Shown here: positions 1 to 8,233 of the stretch, piece by piece
Position numbering within the stretch: position 1 is the first letter of the stretch
How the letters are laid out: every line of letters begins with the position of its first letter
From: Curtobacterium luteum
Lineage (GTDB): Bacteria > Actinomycetota > Actinomycetes > Actinomycetales > Microbacteriaceae
Length of the DNA stretch: 64,000 bases
NCBI RefSeq assembly: GCF_014646995.1
Contig: NZ_BMOI01000012.1
Coordinates: 62,001-126,000, forward strand
Direction: 5' to 3'
The notes under the pieces: generated by a model
Databases searched by the model: none
What the model was told of the DNA's origin: nothing
Seen by the model: the letters and a program-made list of their open reading frames with translations, nothing else
Program-made: the position numbers and the translations under genes

Positions 1-694
1 GGAGGACGTCGCGGTCGTCGGGGGAACCGCCGGAGCCGTGGTCGTCGGTCCGCGGGTCGTCCTCGTCGTCGTCGCGACCGTCGCGGTCGTCGGTGTCCTC
101 CGCCACGAGCGGTCGGTAGCGCACCTCGACCGGGTAGGTGCGACCGGACACCTCGATGATCGGGGCGCCGCCGAAGTGCTGCGAGAACGACTCGGGGTCG
201 ATCGTCGCGCTGGTGATGATGACCTTGAGGTCCGGGCGACGCGGCAGCAGTCGCTTGAGGTAGCCGAGCAGGAAGTCGATCGTCAGCGAGCGTTCGTGCG
301 CCTCGTCGATGATGATCGTGTCGTAGCGCTTCAGGTCACGGTCGAAGTGGATCTCGTTGAGGAGGATCCCGTCCGTCATCAGCTTGATCTTCGTGTTCGC
401 CGACACCTTGTCCGTGAAGCGGACCTGGTACCCGACGAGGTCGCCGAGCTCACCGCCGAGCTCTTCGGACACCCGCTCAGCGATCGTGCGGGCGGCGATG
501 CGCCGGGGCTGCGTGTGCCCGATCGACCCGCGTCCGAGCTCGAGGCAGATCTTCGGCAGCTGCGTCGTCTTGCCGGAACCCGTGGCACCGGCGACGATCA
601 CGACCTGGTGATCGCGGATCGCAGCAGCGATGTCGTCCCGCCGCTGCGAGACGGGCAGCTCGGGCGGGTACGTGATGACGGGCATGTCGGACAT
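1..694 (-). CDS. hrpA: HrpA-type DEAH-box ATP-dependent RNA helicase, N-terminal part (cut by window edge)
   Basis: The product would unwind RNA in the cytoplasm using ATP. About 230 N-terminal residues are visible. They show Walker A (GATGSGKT) near residue 30, motif Ia (QPRRIAA), the DEAH box ([10 protein letters not shown]) near residue 110 and motif III (TSAT) near residue 150, spaced as in DEAH helicases. The last visible stretch is rich in Asp and Arg and is probably a linker insertion. Two starts are possible, ATG at 694 or ATG at 700; a TATCCT box lies just upstream. The helicase C-terminal and OB-fold domains lie outside the window, so HrpA is preferred over HrpB by overall resemblance only. 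Confidence 0.85.
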   Translation of the reverse strand, partial: MSDMPVITYPPELPVSQRRDDIAAAIRDHQVVIVAGATGSGKTTQLPKICLELGRGSIGHTQPRRIAARTIAERVSEELGGELGDLVGYQVRFTDKVSANTKIKLMTDGILLNEIHFDRDLKRYDTIIIDEAHERSLTIDFLLGYLKRLLPRRPDLKVIITSATIDPESFSQHFGGAPIIEVSGRTYPVEVRYRPLVAEDTDDRDGRDDDEDDPRTDDHGSGGSPDDRDVL

Positions 695-759
695 GAGCAT
701 TCCAGGATACCTGGCCGGTGCGCTCTCGAGGGACCCGCCGCCTCCGCCGGACACGGTGC

Positions 760-2595
760 TCACCGGCCGAGCTGGCCGACGAGGTCGTCGGCCGTGCGTG
801 CGGGCAGCGCGCACACGCGGTCGTGGCAGACGTACGCGGCCGGGTCGAGCCCGCTCCGCGACGCGAACAGCGCGAAGCCGGCCGCAGCCCACGCCTCGGC
901 CTGCGCGGGCGTGACCGTGGCGGTGACGGTACCGGGCAGCCGGGCCGCGCGAGCGGTCTGCCGCATCGGGTGGGCACCGTCGGAGGCGACCACCACGACC
1001 TCCCGCGACGCCCGGCCGAGCGACAGCGCGAGCCCGAGGGCGTCCGCGTACCCCAGGGGTCGTTCGGTGCCGGAGGCTGCTCGGTCCGCCACGAGCCGCT
1101 CCGCCGCGGCGCGGTACGAGTGCTCCCCGGTCAGCGCGGCGAGCGTCGCCGCGGCGGACGCCAGGCCCACCGTGCCCGAACGGAGGGCGGTCTGCGGCTG
1201 CTCACCGGTCGCGGTCCCGGCGGCGTCGAGGACCGGGTCCACCGCGAACCGCCCGGCCAGGCCGTCGTCGACGAGGCCGCGCGCGACGGACGCGTACGAC
1301 ACCTCGCCGGTGACGAGCGCCAGCTCGAGGAGCCCCTCGGCGAGGAGCCCGACGTCCTCCACCGTCGGCGGAGCGGTCGAGACCCCGCGCGACGAGCTCG
1401 ACCGGACGGCGACGTGACCGTCCCGCACGTGGACGTCGAGGACCGCGTCGGCTGCTCCCCGGGCCAGGGCGATCATCGCGTCGTCGTCGTGCCGGGCGCC
1501 GGCGATCGCCAGGCCCCTGACCGCGAGCCCGTTCCACCCCGTGAGCACCTGGTCGTCGAGCGGCGGCGGGTCGAGCGTCGCGCGCTCGGCGACGGGCCGT
1601 CGGTACCACTCGCCCTCGACCCGACGCCCGTCGATCGTGGACTCGCTGTCCTGTGCCGCCACGAACGCGCCGTCGGGTCGGCGGAGCGTGTCGCGGAGGA
1701 AGGACGCGATGCCCCGGGCCTGCTCGGCACCGGCCACGGCCAGCAGTCCGGCGTTGTCGTAGAGCATCCGTTCGTAGTGCGGCACGCTCCAGTCGCGCCG
1801 CGTCGCGTAGCGGAAGACGCCGCCGTCCTCGTCGGTGAGCTCCGACCGGCCGATCACGGCGAGCGTGCGCTCGAGGAGGCCGCCGGCCCCCTCCGCACCG
1901 TCGGCAGCGAGGTCGCCGAGCAGTTCCAGGAGCGGGGCACTCGGGAACTTCGGGGCACCTCCGAAACCGCCGTACGTGGTGTCCTCCGCCTGGAGCAGCT
2001 GGTCGAGGACACCCCGGACCGCATCGACGGACGGGAGGCCCGGCTCGTCTCCGTCCGACCCGGCACCTCCGGAAGCGGTCGCGTCGGCCTCGGCCCCCTG
2101 CCGGATCGCCGTCGCGATGGCGGACGAGTTCGCGTCGACCTCGTCCCGCCGGTCACGCCACGCGTCGAGCACGGCGCCGACCACCTGGCGGAACGACGGG
2201 ACCTGCTGCACGGGCTCCGGCGGGAAGTAGGTCCCAGCGGAGAACACGTGCGCGTCCGGCGTGGTGAAGACGGTCAGCGGCCAGCCGAGCTGCCCGGTGA
2301 AGGCGCTCGCCGCGGCCATCATGCTGGCGTCGACGTCGGGGCGTTCCTCCCGGTCGACCTTCACGGCGACGAAGTCCTGCCGCAGGAGCTCGGCCACCGC
2401 CGGGTCGGAGAAGCTCTCCCGCGCCATGACGTGGCACCAGTGGCAAGTGGCGTATCCGATCGACACGAGGACCGGCACGTCTCGCTCGCGTGCCTCCGCG
2501 AAGGCCTCGGGGCCCCACTCACGCCAGTCGACCGGGTTGTCGGCGTGCTGGCGCAGGTAGGGGCTGACTGCGGAGTCGAGGCGGTTGTCGCTCAT
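760..2595 (-). CDS. DUF255 / thioredoxin-like domain protein (YyaL, SPATA20-like)
   Basis: This 611-residue protein begins with the conserved family signature, including [12 protein letters not shown], and a thioredoxin-like CHWC motif near residue 53. A long alpha/alpha-barrel-like region follows, with N-acylglucosamine-epimerase-type resemblance. The family is widespread but its biochemical role is not settled; redox or sugar-related activity is suggested by the fold. The ATG at 2595 matches the family N terminus, and a CAGGCT box lies six bases upstream of it, so the mRNA may be leaderless. The length is somewhat below the usual 650-700 residues, with no sign of damage. It lies upstream of the helicase gene on the same strand. 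Confidence 0.85.
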   Translation of the reverse strand: MSDNRLDSAVSPYLRQHADNPVDWREWGPEAFAEARERDVPVLVSIGYATCHWCHVMARESFSDPAVAELLRQDFVAVKVDREERPDVDASMMAAASAFTGQLGWPLTVFTTPDAHVFSAGTYFPPEPVQQVPSFRQVVGAVLDAWRDRRDEVDANSSAIATAIRQGAEADATASGGAGSDGDEPGLPSVDAVRGVLDQLLQAEDTTYGGFGGAPKFPSAPLLELLGDLAADGAEGAGGLLERTLAVIGRSELTDEDGGVFRYATRRDWSVPHYERMLYDNAGLLAVAGAEQARGIASFLRDTLRRPDGAFVAAQDSESTIDGRRVEGEWYRRPVAERATLDPPPLDDQVLTGWNGLAVRGLAIAGARHDDDAMIALARGAADAVLDVHVRDGHVAVRSSSSRGVSTAPPTVEDVGLLAEGLLELALVTGEVSYASVARGLVDDGLAGRFAVDPVLDAAGTATGEQPQTALRSGTVGLASAAATLAALTGEHSYRAAAERLVADRAASGTERPLGYADALGLALSLGRASREVVVVASDGAHPMRQTARAARLPGTVTATVTPAQAEAWAAAGFALFASRSGLDPAAYVCHDRVCALPARTADDLVGQLGR

Positions 2596-2633
2596 GGGGC
2601 CAGCCTGCCCCGCCCGGCCTGTGCAGCACAGCT

Positions 2634-3206
2634 TCAGCCGTCGGCTGTGGACGGATCAGCGTCGTCCACACCCTGCTGGGGGAGGAGCCAACCCGTGAGC
2701 ACCGCGAGCCGGCGCGCGACGTCCTCCGGGGTCAGGTCGTCGGTGTCCACCCGGGTGACGTCGTCCCGGGCGGCCGTGTCGAGCCTCCCGGCCGTCCTGG
2801 CGCTGTGCGCCATCTGCGCTTCGGGGAGGCGACCCCCTGACCGTCGACGCAGGCGGCCCGCTGTGGCTTCGTCGCCCGCTCGGAGGAGCACGGCGGTCAC
2901 GACCGGATCGTCGCCCATCGCCCGTGCGAGTGCGTTTTGCTCGAGGACCGCGACCGTGTTCGTGAAGATGAGCCGGTGGTGTCCGAGCTCCCGGTACCGG
3001 CTCCACATGGTCGCGAGGTTGCGCTCCGCGAGGTGCGCCTCGGGGTGCTCGACGTGGGGCGCCGGGTGCGCGAGATCCAGGGCGTCCCCCTCGATCACGA
3101 CGTGACGGACGTCGCCGGCGACGAGGAGGTCGTGCAGGGCCTCCGCGGCCGTGGACTTCCCGACCCCGGATCGGCCGCCGACGAAGAGGACCTCGGACCG
3201 TGTCAC
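2634..3206 (-). CDS. Small P-loop nucleotide kinase-like ATPase
   Basis: The 190-residue protein opens with a beta strand and a Walker A loop, [10 protein letters not shown], at residues 10-19. Next come an acidic strand ([13 protein letters not shown]) and an Arg-rich lid-like segment ([13 protein letters not shown]) typical of small kinases such as shikimate, gluconate or adenylylsulfate kinases. The substrate cannot be told from the sequence. The GTG start at 3206 lies four bases after the TGA of the upstream epimerase gene, so translation is probably coupled. The C terminus ends in a loose Asp-rich tail. Confidence 0.7.
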   Translation of the reverse strand: MTRSEVLFVGGRSGVGKSTAAEALHDLLVAGDVRHVVIEGDALDLAHPAPHVEHPEAHLAERNLATMWSRYRELGHHRLIFTNTVAVLEQNALARAMGDDPVVTAVLLRAGDEATAGRLRRRSGGRLPEAQMAHSARTAGRLDTAARDDVTRVDTDDLTPEDVARRLAVLTGWLLPQQGVDDADPSTADG

Positions 3207-3210
3207 GTGG

Positions 3211-4266
3211 TCAGCCCCGGCCGAGCATGAGGAGCGCGAGCGCCGCGTCCTCCGGGCCGTAGTCGAACATCCGCTCCCAGAACGGGTCGTCGGCCCAGGG
3301 CACGTCGCCCCCGGCCGGGACCCGGTGCGCCGTGTCGACCAACCAGTCCAACTCGGGCACCACCGCCGACCCGAACGCGGGCGGCTGCCACCCGAGCGCC
3401 CGCGCGGCCGACGTGTCGAGGACGAACGGCGTCGCCGACGACCAGGGCGTCACGCCGACGAACGCCGGCGCGTCCTCGTCGAGGAGGACCTCGTCGAACG
3501 CGTGGTCGAGGTGTCCGGCGACCGTCCGGACGATCTCGAGCACGCTCGGAGCGGTGTCGTCCGCCACGTTGAGGATCCGCCGGTCGGGCTGCTCGGCGAC
3601 GAGCCCGACCAGGCTGGCGATGCCGTTCGCCGCCGTCGTGTGGTCGACGCCGCGGCCGTGGTCGGCGAGCAGGATCCGCTCCCGACCGTCGAGCGCTCGA
3701 CGGACGACGAACCACTCCCGCGGCCGCCCGATGTGCGGGCCGTGCACCTTCGAGGGCCGCAGCACGGTGACCGGTGCACCGTGGTCGAGGAGCACCTGCT
3801 CGGCGGCGACCTTCGCTGCGCCGTAGCCGTCACGGCTGGTCGGGTCGGCGTCGTTCGGCACGACCGTCGGCTGCAGTTCCGACACCGGACCCGCGAACAC
3901 CGGACGCTCCACCGAGTTGCCGTGTCGACCCTGGTCGTCGACGTAGACGGCCTTCGACGAGATGAACACCGTCGAACCCGCGTCGTCGAGGAACGGCCGC
4001 AGCTGGAGGGCGTCGTCCCGGGTGCGTCCCACAGTGTCCACGACGAGGTCGGCGCCGGGGCGGAGGAGCGCCCGGAGCAGCGCGGTGTCCCGTCGGTCGC
4101 CGAGCGTCGAGGTGGCGCCGTCGGCCACGAGGGCGTCGGCGACGGGGCCGCCGCGGCGGGAGACGACCTCGACCTGCCAGTCGTCGGGGGAGTCGAGCAG
4201 GTACTGCGCCACGGCGGAGCCGATACCGCCGGTGCCGCCGAGGACGACCGCTCGTCTGGTGCTCAT
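3211..4266 (-). CDS. NAD(P)-dependent epimerase/dehydratase (extended SDR)
   Basis: The 351-residue protein has an N-terminal Rossmann motif, GGTGGIGSAVA, at residues 10-20. A later S-x-Y-x-K-like region (GYGAAKVAAEQ) is placed as in extended short-chain dehydrogenases. The family acts on NDP-sugars or related substrates; the substrate here is unknown. The start at 4266 is preceded by TACCGT and six bases, a leaderless-type promoter. The small P-loop kinase gene follows four bases after the stop, suggesting a two-gene transcript. The 88 bp between this start and the rhodanese stop hold only the promoter. Confidence 0.85.
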   Translation of the reverse strand: MSTRRAVVLGGTGGIGSAVAQYLLDSPDDWQVEVVSRRGGPVADALVADGATSTLGDRRDTALLRALLRPGADLVVDTVGRTRDDALQLRPFLDDAGSTVFISSKAVYVDDQGRHGNSVERPVFAGPVSELQPTVVPNDADPTSRDGYGAAKVAAEQVLLDHGAPVTVLRPSKVHGPHIGRPREWFVVRRALDGRERILLADHGRGVDHTTAANGIASLVGLVAEQPDRRILNVADDTAPSVLEIVRTVAGHLDHAFDEVLLDEDAPAFVGVTPWSSATPFVLDTSAARALGWQPPAFGSAVVPELDWLVDTAHRVPAGGDVPWADDPFWERMFDYGPEDAALALLMLGRG

Positions 4267-4354
4267 GGTGCAACGGTAGTGCGGCCGGTCCGTCTCGTCG
4301 GTCTCGCCCGTCGCGCAGCCCGCGTGCGGCGCGGCGTTCCCGCGCTGGGCGCCG

Positions 4355-5212
4355 TCAGGACGCGACGGCCTCCGGCTCGCGGCGCCACCAGTCGAGCAGC
4401 GATCCGTCGTACACCTGCACGCGGTCGTGCCCGAGGACGGTGAGCGCGAGGGCGTCGACGCACGCTGCCGTCCCGACGCCGCAGTAGGTGACGATCTCCT
4501 CGGCGTCGATGACCTCGGCGAACGCCGCCGCGAGCGCAGGACCCTTCCGGTAGGCGTTCGTGTCGGGGTCGACGAGGGAACCGACCGGGATCGCCGTGGA
4601 GCCGGGGATCACCGGAGCGTGACCGGCGCCGAGGGCGGACTCGTCGGCAGCGAGGACCAGCGCTGCCGGCTCCGTCCCCGTCGCGGCGCGGAGGACGCGA
4701 TCGTGGTCGACCCAGAGCGGGCGCTCCTCTGCTGCGAGGAACGCATCCCGTTCCGCGGCAGCGGCGGTCGCGAGCGAGCCGATGCGGACCGGACGGCCCT
4801 CGTCCCGCCACTTCGTGAAGCCGCCGTCGAGCACCGCCACCGCGTCGAAGCCGAACGAGCGGAAGATCCACCAGAGTCGGGCCGACCACTGCCCGACGCC
4901 GTCGTCGTAGACCACGACCGTCGCGGTGTTCGTGACGCCGAGCTGTCGCGCCGCGGACTCGAAGCGTTCTGCGTCCGGCCGGGTGAAGGGGACGGCGGTG
5001 TCGGGAGCGGAGAAGTCACCCAGGAGGTCGGCGTACCGCGCTCCCGGGACGTGTCCGCGCCGCTCGTAGGCGTCCGCCGCCGGAGCCCACGTGGTGTCGA
5101 GGCCGGTCCCCGTCGAACGCACCGAGGCGTCGAGCACGATGAGCTCGTCAGCACCGAGGTGGTCTGCGAGCCACTGCGTCGACACGAGCGGCGAGGTCAG
5201 GACGGGGGCCAT
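4355..5212 (-). CDS. Sulfurtransferase with two rhodanese domains
   Basis: The protein has 285 residues and two rhodanese repeats. It moves sulfane sulfur from thiosulfate or 3-mercaptopyruvate to an acceptor. The C-terminal domain carries the active-site loop CGVGTAA near residue 240; the loop chemistry is nearer the mercaptopyruvate type (CGSGVTA) than the thiosulfate type (CRKGVTA), but this is only suggestive. The ATG at 5212 is chosen over an ATG 48 bases upstream because it gives the normal family N terminus and because TATCGT lies seven bases before it. A long repeat array fills the spacer upstream. Confidence 0.85.
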   Translation of the reverse strand: MAPVLTSPLVSTQWLADHLGADELIVLDASVRSTGTGLDTTWAPAADAYERRGHVPGARYADLLGDFSAPDTAVPFTRPDAERFESAARQLGVTNTATVVVYDDGVGQWSARLWWIFRSFGFDAVAVLDGGFTKWRDEGRPVRIGSLATAAAAERDAFLAAEERPLWVDHDRVLRAATGTEPAALVLAADESALGAGHAPVIPGSTAIPVGSLVDPDTNAYRKGPALAAAFAEVIDAEEIVTYCGVGTAACVDALALTVLGHDRVQVYDGSLLDWWRREPEAVAS

Positions 5213-5306
5213 GCGGCACACGATAACGACGACCCCTGACGCCTGCGAGGGGAACCGCAACAGTGCGCAATCGCAGCCTCATCGGTGCCGCGTGATTCGG
5301 ATCGAG

Positions 5307-5699
5307 GTCGCTGCGGAACGACCGCGCAGTCGTCGTTCGACAGCGGTGGTGTCGTTCGACGGCGGTGGTGTCGTCCGACAGCGGCGCGCCGGACGCCCGC
5401 GGCGTCGGTCGCTGCGGAACGACCGCGCGGTCGTCGTCCGACAGCGGTGGTGTCGTGTGACGGCGGTGGTGTCGTTCGACGGCGGTGGCGTCGTTCCACG
5501 GCGACCGTGTCGTCCGACAGCGGCGTCGTCGTTCGACAGCGGCGCGCCGGACCCCCGCGGCGCCGGTCGCTGCGGAACGACCCCGCCGTCGTCGTCCGAC
5601 AGCGGTGGCGTCGTTCGGCAGCGGTGGCGTCGTTCGACAGCGGCGCGCCGGACGACAGCGGTGACGTCGTTCGACGGCGGCGACCCGGACCCCCGCGGC
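5307..5699. repeat. Array of about thirteen 19-bp units around GTCGTYCGACRGCGGYG
   Basis: The spacer between the rhodanese and the exporter (5213-5846) holds no gene. It contains roughly thirteen diverged 19-bp units with the core GTCGTTCGACGGCGGTG or GTCGTCCGACAGCGGCG. A longer block starting GTCGCTGCGGAACGACCGC recurs at about 5308, 5408 and 5568 and groups the units into a higher-order repeat. The core GTCG-TT-CGAC is itself palindromic. A second small cluster of the same unit lies at 43891-44020. There is no leader, no constant spacer and no cas gene, so this is not a CRISPR array. Confidence 0.8.
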
Positions 5700-5726
5700 A
5701 GCACACGCCGAACACCGCACACGACG

Positions 5727-5765
5727 CGAACGACCCGCCCGGCAGATCGCCGAGCGGGTCGTTCG
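5727..5765. terminator. Hairpin with 12-bp perfect arms downstream of the DHA2 exporter
   Basis: CGAACGACCCGC at 5727-5738 is repeated inverted as GCGGGTCGTTCG at 5754-5765, with a 15-base loop. It lies about 80 bases past the exporter stop codon on that gene's strand. A T-rich tail is absent, as is usual in such GC-rich genomes, so the terminator role is inferred from position and stem strength. Confidence 0.5.
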
Positions 5766-5846
5766 ATGACCAGTTGCGCAGGCGCTGGCGCTGCGGCCAA
5801 CGGCCGTCGGAGCCTGCCCGCGCCACCGCGACGGTGGGCCGCAGCC

Positions 5847-7397
5847 CTAGTGCGCCGCGGCCGCGATGCTCCCCGTCGCGGTCGCCGCCGCGTGCTCGAG
5901 CTTCGCCAGCCGGACGGACTGCCGGTTGATGAGCAGTCCCCCCGCGAGGGCGACCAGCACGAGGACGCCGGCCGAGATGCCGAACGCGACGTGGTAGCCG
6001 TCGAGCACCGCCTGCGCCTGCTGCACCTTGGTGGGTGCCGCGGAGAGCCCCGACAAGCTGTTCTTCACGACGTCGGCGAAGATCGTCGAGAGCAGTGCCG
6101 TCCCGATCGAGCCGCCGATCTGCTGCATCGTGTTGACGGTCGCGGACGCCACCCCCGCGTCGGCCCGGGCGACCCCGGTCGTCGCCGTGTTGATCGCGGA
6201 CGAGAAGATCGTGCCCATGCCGAGCCCGATCACGACGAGCGCCGGCAGCACGGTGCCCGCGTAGGTGCTGTCGAGGTCGGTGCGCAGGAGCAGGAGGAGG
6301 CCGGTCGCCGCGACGAGCCCACCGGCGAAGACCAACACCTTCGGCCCCACTCGCGGCAGGAGTCGGCCACCTACTTGGGTCGACGACACGATGATCGAGA
6401 GCGGCATGGGCAGGAACGCCAGACCGGTCTGCAGCGAGCTGAACCCGAGGGTCTGCTCGAGGTAGTACGTGAGGAACAGGAAGATCCCGAACATGCCGAT
6501 CGCCACGAGGCCGATCGCAACGTAGGACCCGCCGCGATCGCGGTCGAGGACGACCCTCAGGGGCAGCAGCGGGTGCGCCACCCGGGTCTCGATGAACACG
6601 AACGCGGCGACCAGCAGCACGCCGGCTGCGAGCATGACGATCGTGACCGGGTCGTCCCAGCCGTTGGTCTCGGCGTTCGAGAACCCGTAGACGATCCCGA
6701 CGAGGCCCGCCGTGATGGCGACCACACCGGCGACGTCGATGCGGGGCCGGTCGACCTTCGGCGGCTTCGCCATGAACACCAGCGCACCGATCACGCCGAG
6801 CACCGCGAAGACCACGTTGACGTAGAGGCACCAGCGCCACGAGGCGTACTCGGTGAGCACGCCGCCGAGCAGCAGCCCGAGTGCGGCACCGGACCCGGCG
6901 ATCGAGCCGAAGATGCCGAACGCGCGACCGCGCTCCTTCGGGTCGCGGAAGGTCGTCGTCAGCATGCCGAGCGCCGACGGAGCGAGCAGGGCGCCGAAGA
7001 CGCCCTGGAGCGCCCGGGCGGCGACCAGGAGCCCGAAAGAGTCGGCGAGGCCGCCGAGGACCGAGGCGACCGCGAAGCCGACGAGGCCGATGATGAACGT
7101 GTTCTTGCGCCCGAACAAGTCGCCCAGGCGTCCGCCGAGCAGCAGGAGCGAGCCGAACGCGAGCGAGTAGGCGGTGACGATCCACTGCCGCTGGTCGGTG
7201 CCGAAGTCGAGGTCCGCCTGTGCCGACGGCAGCGCGATGTTCACGATCGTGGCGTCGAGCACGACCATCAGCTGCGCGAGTGCGATGACCGCCAGGGCGA
7301 TCCAGCGGTGGTCGGAGCGGGCGGGGGTGCCGGTCTGCCGGGGAGTCTGGGTGGGCGCTGACCCGGTCGGGGTCGGCGCCGTCTGTTCTGCCGTCAC
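5847..7397 (-). CDS. MFS drug exporter, DHA2 family (EmrB/QacA type, 14 TM)
   Basis: The 516-residue membrane protein exports drugs by proton antiport. It has DHA2 signatures: motif D1-like LDATIVNIALPSAQADL near residue 50, motif A GRLGDLFGRKN near 105, and motif C GSGAALGLLLGGVL near 175. About 14 hydrophobic segments are visible. The GTG at 7397 is chosen because AAGGAGG sits six bases upstream and because residues before it read back through the TetR gene. It is divergent from the TetR gene at 7549 and shares with it a spacer holding two inverted-repeat operators, so repression by that TetR is likely. Confidence 0.9.
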   Translation of the reverse strand: MTAEQTAPTPTGSAPTQTPRQTGTPARSDHRWIALAVIALAQLMVVLDATIVNIALPSAQADLDFGTDQRQWIVTAYSLAFGSLLLLGGRLGDLFGRKNTFIIGLVGFAVASVLGGLADSFGLLVAARALQGVFGALLAPSALGMLTTTFRDPKERGRAFGIFGSIAGSGAALGLLLGGVLTEYASWRWCLYVNVVFAVLGVIGALVFMAKPPKVDRPRIDVAGVVAITAGLVGIVYGFSNAETNGWDDPVTIVMLAAGVLLVAAFVFIETRVAHPLLPLRVVLDRDRGGSYVAIGLVAIGMFGIFLFLTYYLEQTLGFSSLQTGLAFLPMPLSIIVSSTQVGGRLLPRVGPKVLVFAGGLVAATGLLLLLRTDLDSTYAGTVLPALVVIGLGMGTIFSSAINTATTGVARADAGVASATVNTMQQIGGSIGTALLSTIFADVVKNSLSGLSAAPTKVQQAQAVLDGYHVAFGISAGVLVLVALAGGLLINRQSVRLAKLEHAAATATGSIAAAAH

Positions 7398-7457
7398 GGG
7401 CAGCCTCCTTCTGGAAGGTGGAGGGGGATGAGGTGGTCGGATCGACCGGGGGTGAAA

Positions 7458-7514
7458 CGGATGCCCTGCATCCGCTTGCGACCAGTGTAGACCGAAACGG
7501 AAGCCCTGCATCCG
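7458..7514. promoter_or_regulatory. Two tandem TetR operators between exporter and repressor genes
   Basis: Site 1 is CGGATGC-CCT-GCATCCG at 7458-7474, a perfect inverted repeat. Site 2 is CGGAAGC-CCT-GCATCCG at 7498-7514, with one mismatch. Both sit in the longer shared context GAAACGG...CCGCTT, and the centres are 40 bp apart, close to four helical turns. On the minus strand TACACT (7489-7484) between the sites could be the exporter -10. Site 2 lies just upstream of the TetR -10 (TACGGT, 7536-7541), so both promoters could be repressed together. Confidence 0.75.
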
Positions 7515-7548
7515 CTTATTCCCAGAAAGTTCAACTACGGTGGCCGTC

Positions 7549-8196
7549 GTGAGCACCACCGACGTCGATCGCCCCCTGCGCGCGGACGCGGCACGCAACC
7601 GCGAACTGATCCTGCAGACGGCGCGTCGGTGCTTCGCGGAGCGCGGGCTCTCGGTCACGCTCAACGACATCGCGCACGAAGCGGGCGTCGGCGTGGGCAC
7701 CGTGTACCGCCGCTTCGCCGACAAGGACTCCCTGATCGAGGCGCTGCTCGCCACCAAGTTCGAGGCGATGAACGGCGCGGCGGCGCGCGCCGCCGGAGAG
7801 CTCGACCCGCGCGAGTCCCTCCGCGTGTACCTGATGGGCGTGTTCGAGTTCCGGGCACGTGACCGTGCCCTCGCCGACGCCATCGTCCGCGCCGGCAAGG
7901 CCCGGCCGTCGATCATCGAGGAGCGCAACCGGCTCGAGACCCAGGTCTCCGAGATCATCGGGCGTGCGAAGGCCGCCGGTGTCGTGCGGGACGGCTTCGA
8001 CTACCGCGACCTGCCGATGCTGACCCAGATGCTCGGCGTCGTCGCGGACACCACCCGCGCCACCGACCCCGACGCGTGGCGGCGGTACGCGCAGGTGCTG
8101 ATCGACGGGGTGATGCCGCCGGAGCACGCCGACCCGATGCTCGGCACACCGCTCGACCGCGAAGCCCTCGAGCGGGCCATGCAGCCCGCGAACTGA
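7549..8196 (+). CDS. TetR family transcriptional repressor of the divergent exporter
   Basis: The 215-residue DNA-binding protein has a TetR helix-turn-helix at residues 25-65 (VTLNDIAHEAGVGVGTVYRRFADKD) and a ligand-binding domain beyond it. GTG 7549 is chosen over GTG 7540 because TACGGT lies exactly seven bases upstream, as for other leaderless genes in the window, and no ribosome-binding site is visible. The divergent exporter and the paired operators indicate that it controls the exporter and itself. The inducer is unknown. Confidence 0.85.
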   Translation: MSTTDVDRPLRADAARNRELILQTARRCFAERGLSVTLNDIAHEAGVGVGTVYRRFADKDSLIEALLATKFEAMNGAAARAAGELDPRESLRVYLMGVFEFRARDRALADAIVRAGKARPSIIEERNRLETQVSEIIGRAKAAGVVRDGFDYRDLPMLTQMLGVVADTTRATDPDAWRRYAQVLIDGVMPPEHADPMLGTPLDREALERAMQPAN

Positions 8197-8233
8197 GCAC
8201 CACCGGCTGACGCGCGGCTCGGCGCCGGGACGG

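Noticed and set aside
718..3105. Long plus-strand open frame opposite the DUF255 and kinase genes
   Set aside because: It is Arg/Gly/Pro-rich with no recognisable motif and runs antisense to two genes with clear family signatures; such frames are expected in very GC-rich DNA.
5307..5699. CRISPR array
   Set aside because: Units touch or vary in spacing, have diverged, lack unique spacers of constant length, and no cas gene is present.
7398..7958. Longer N terminus of the DHA2 exporter
   Set aside because: The extra 187 residues read antisense through the TetR gene and its operators; the GTG at 7397 has an ideal ribosome-binding site.
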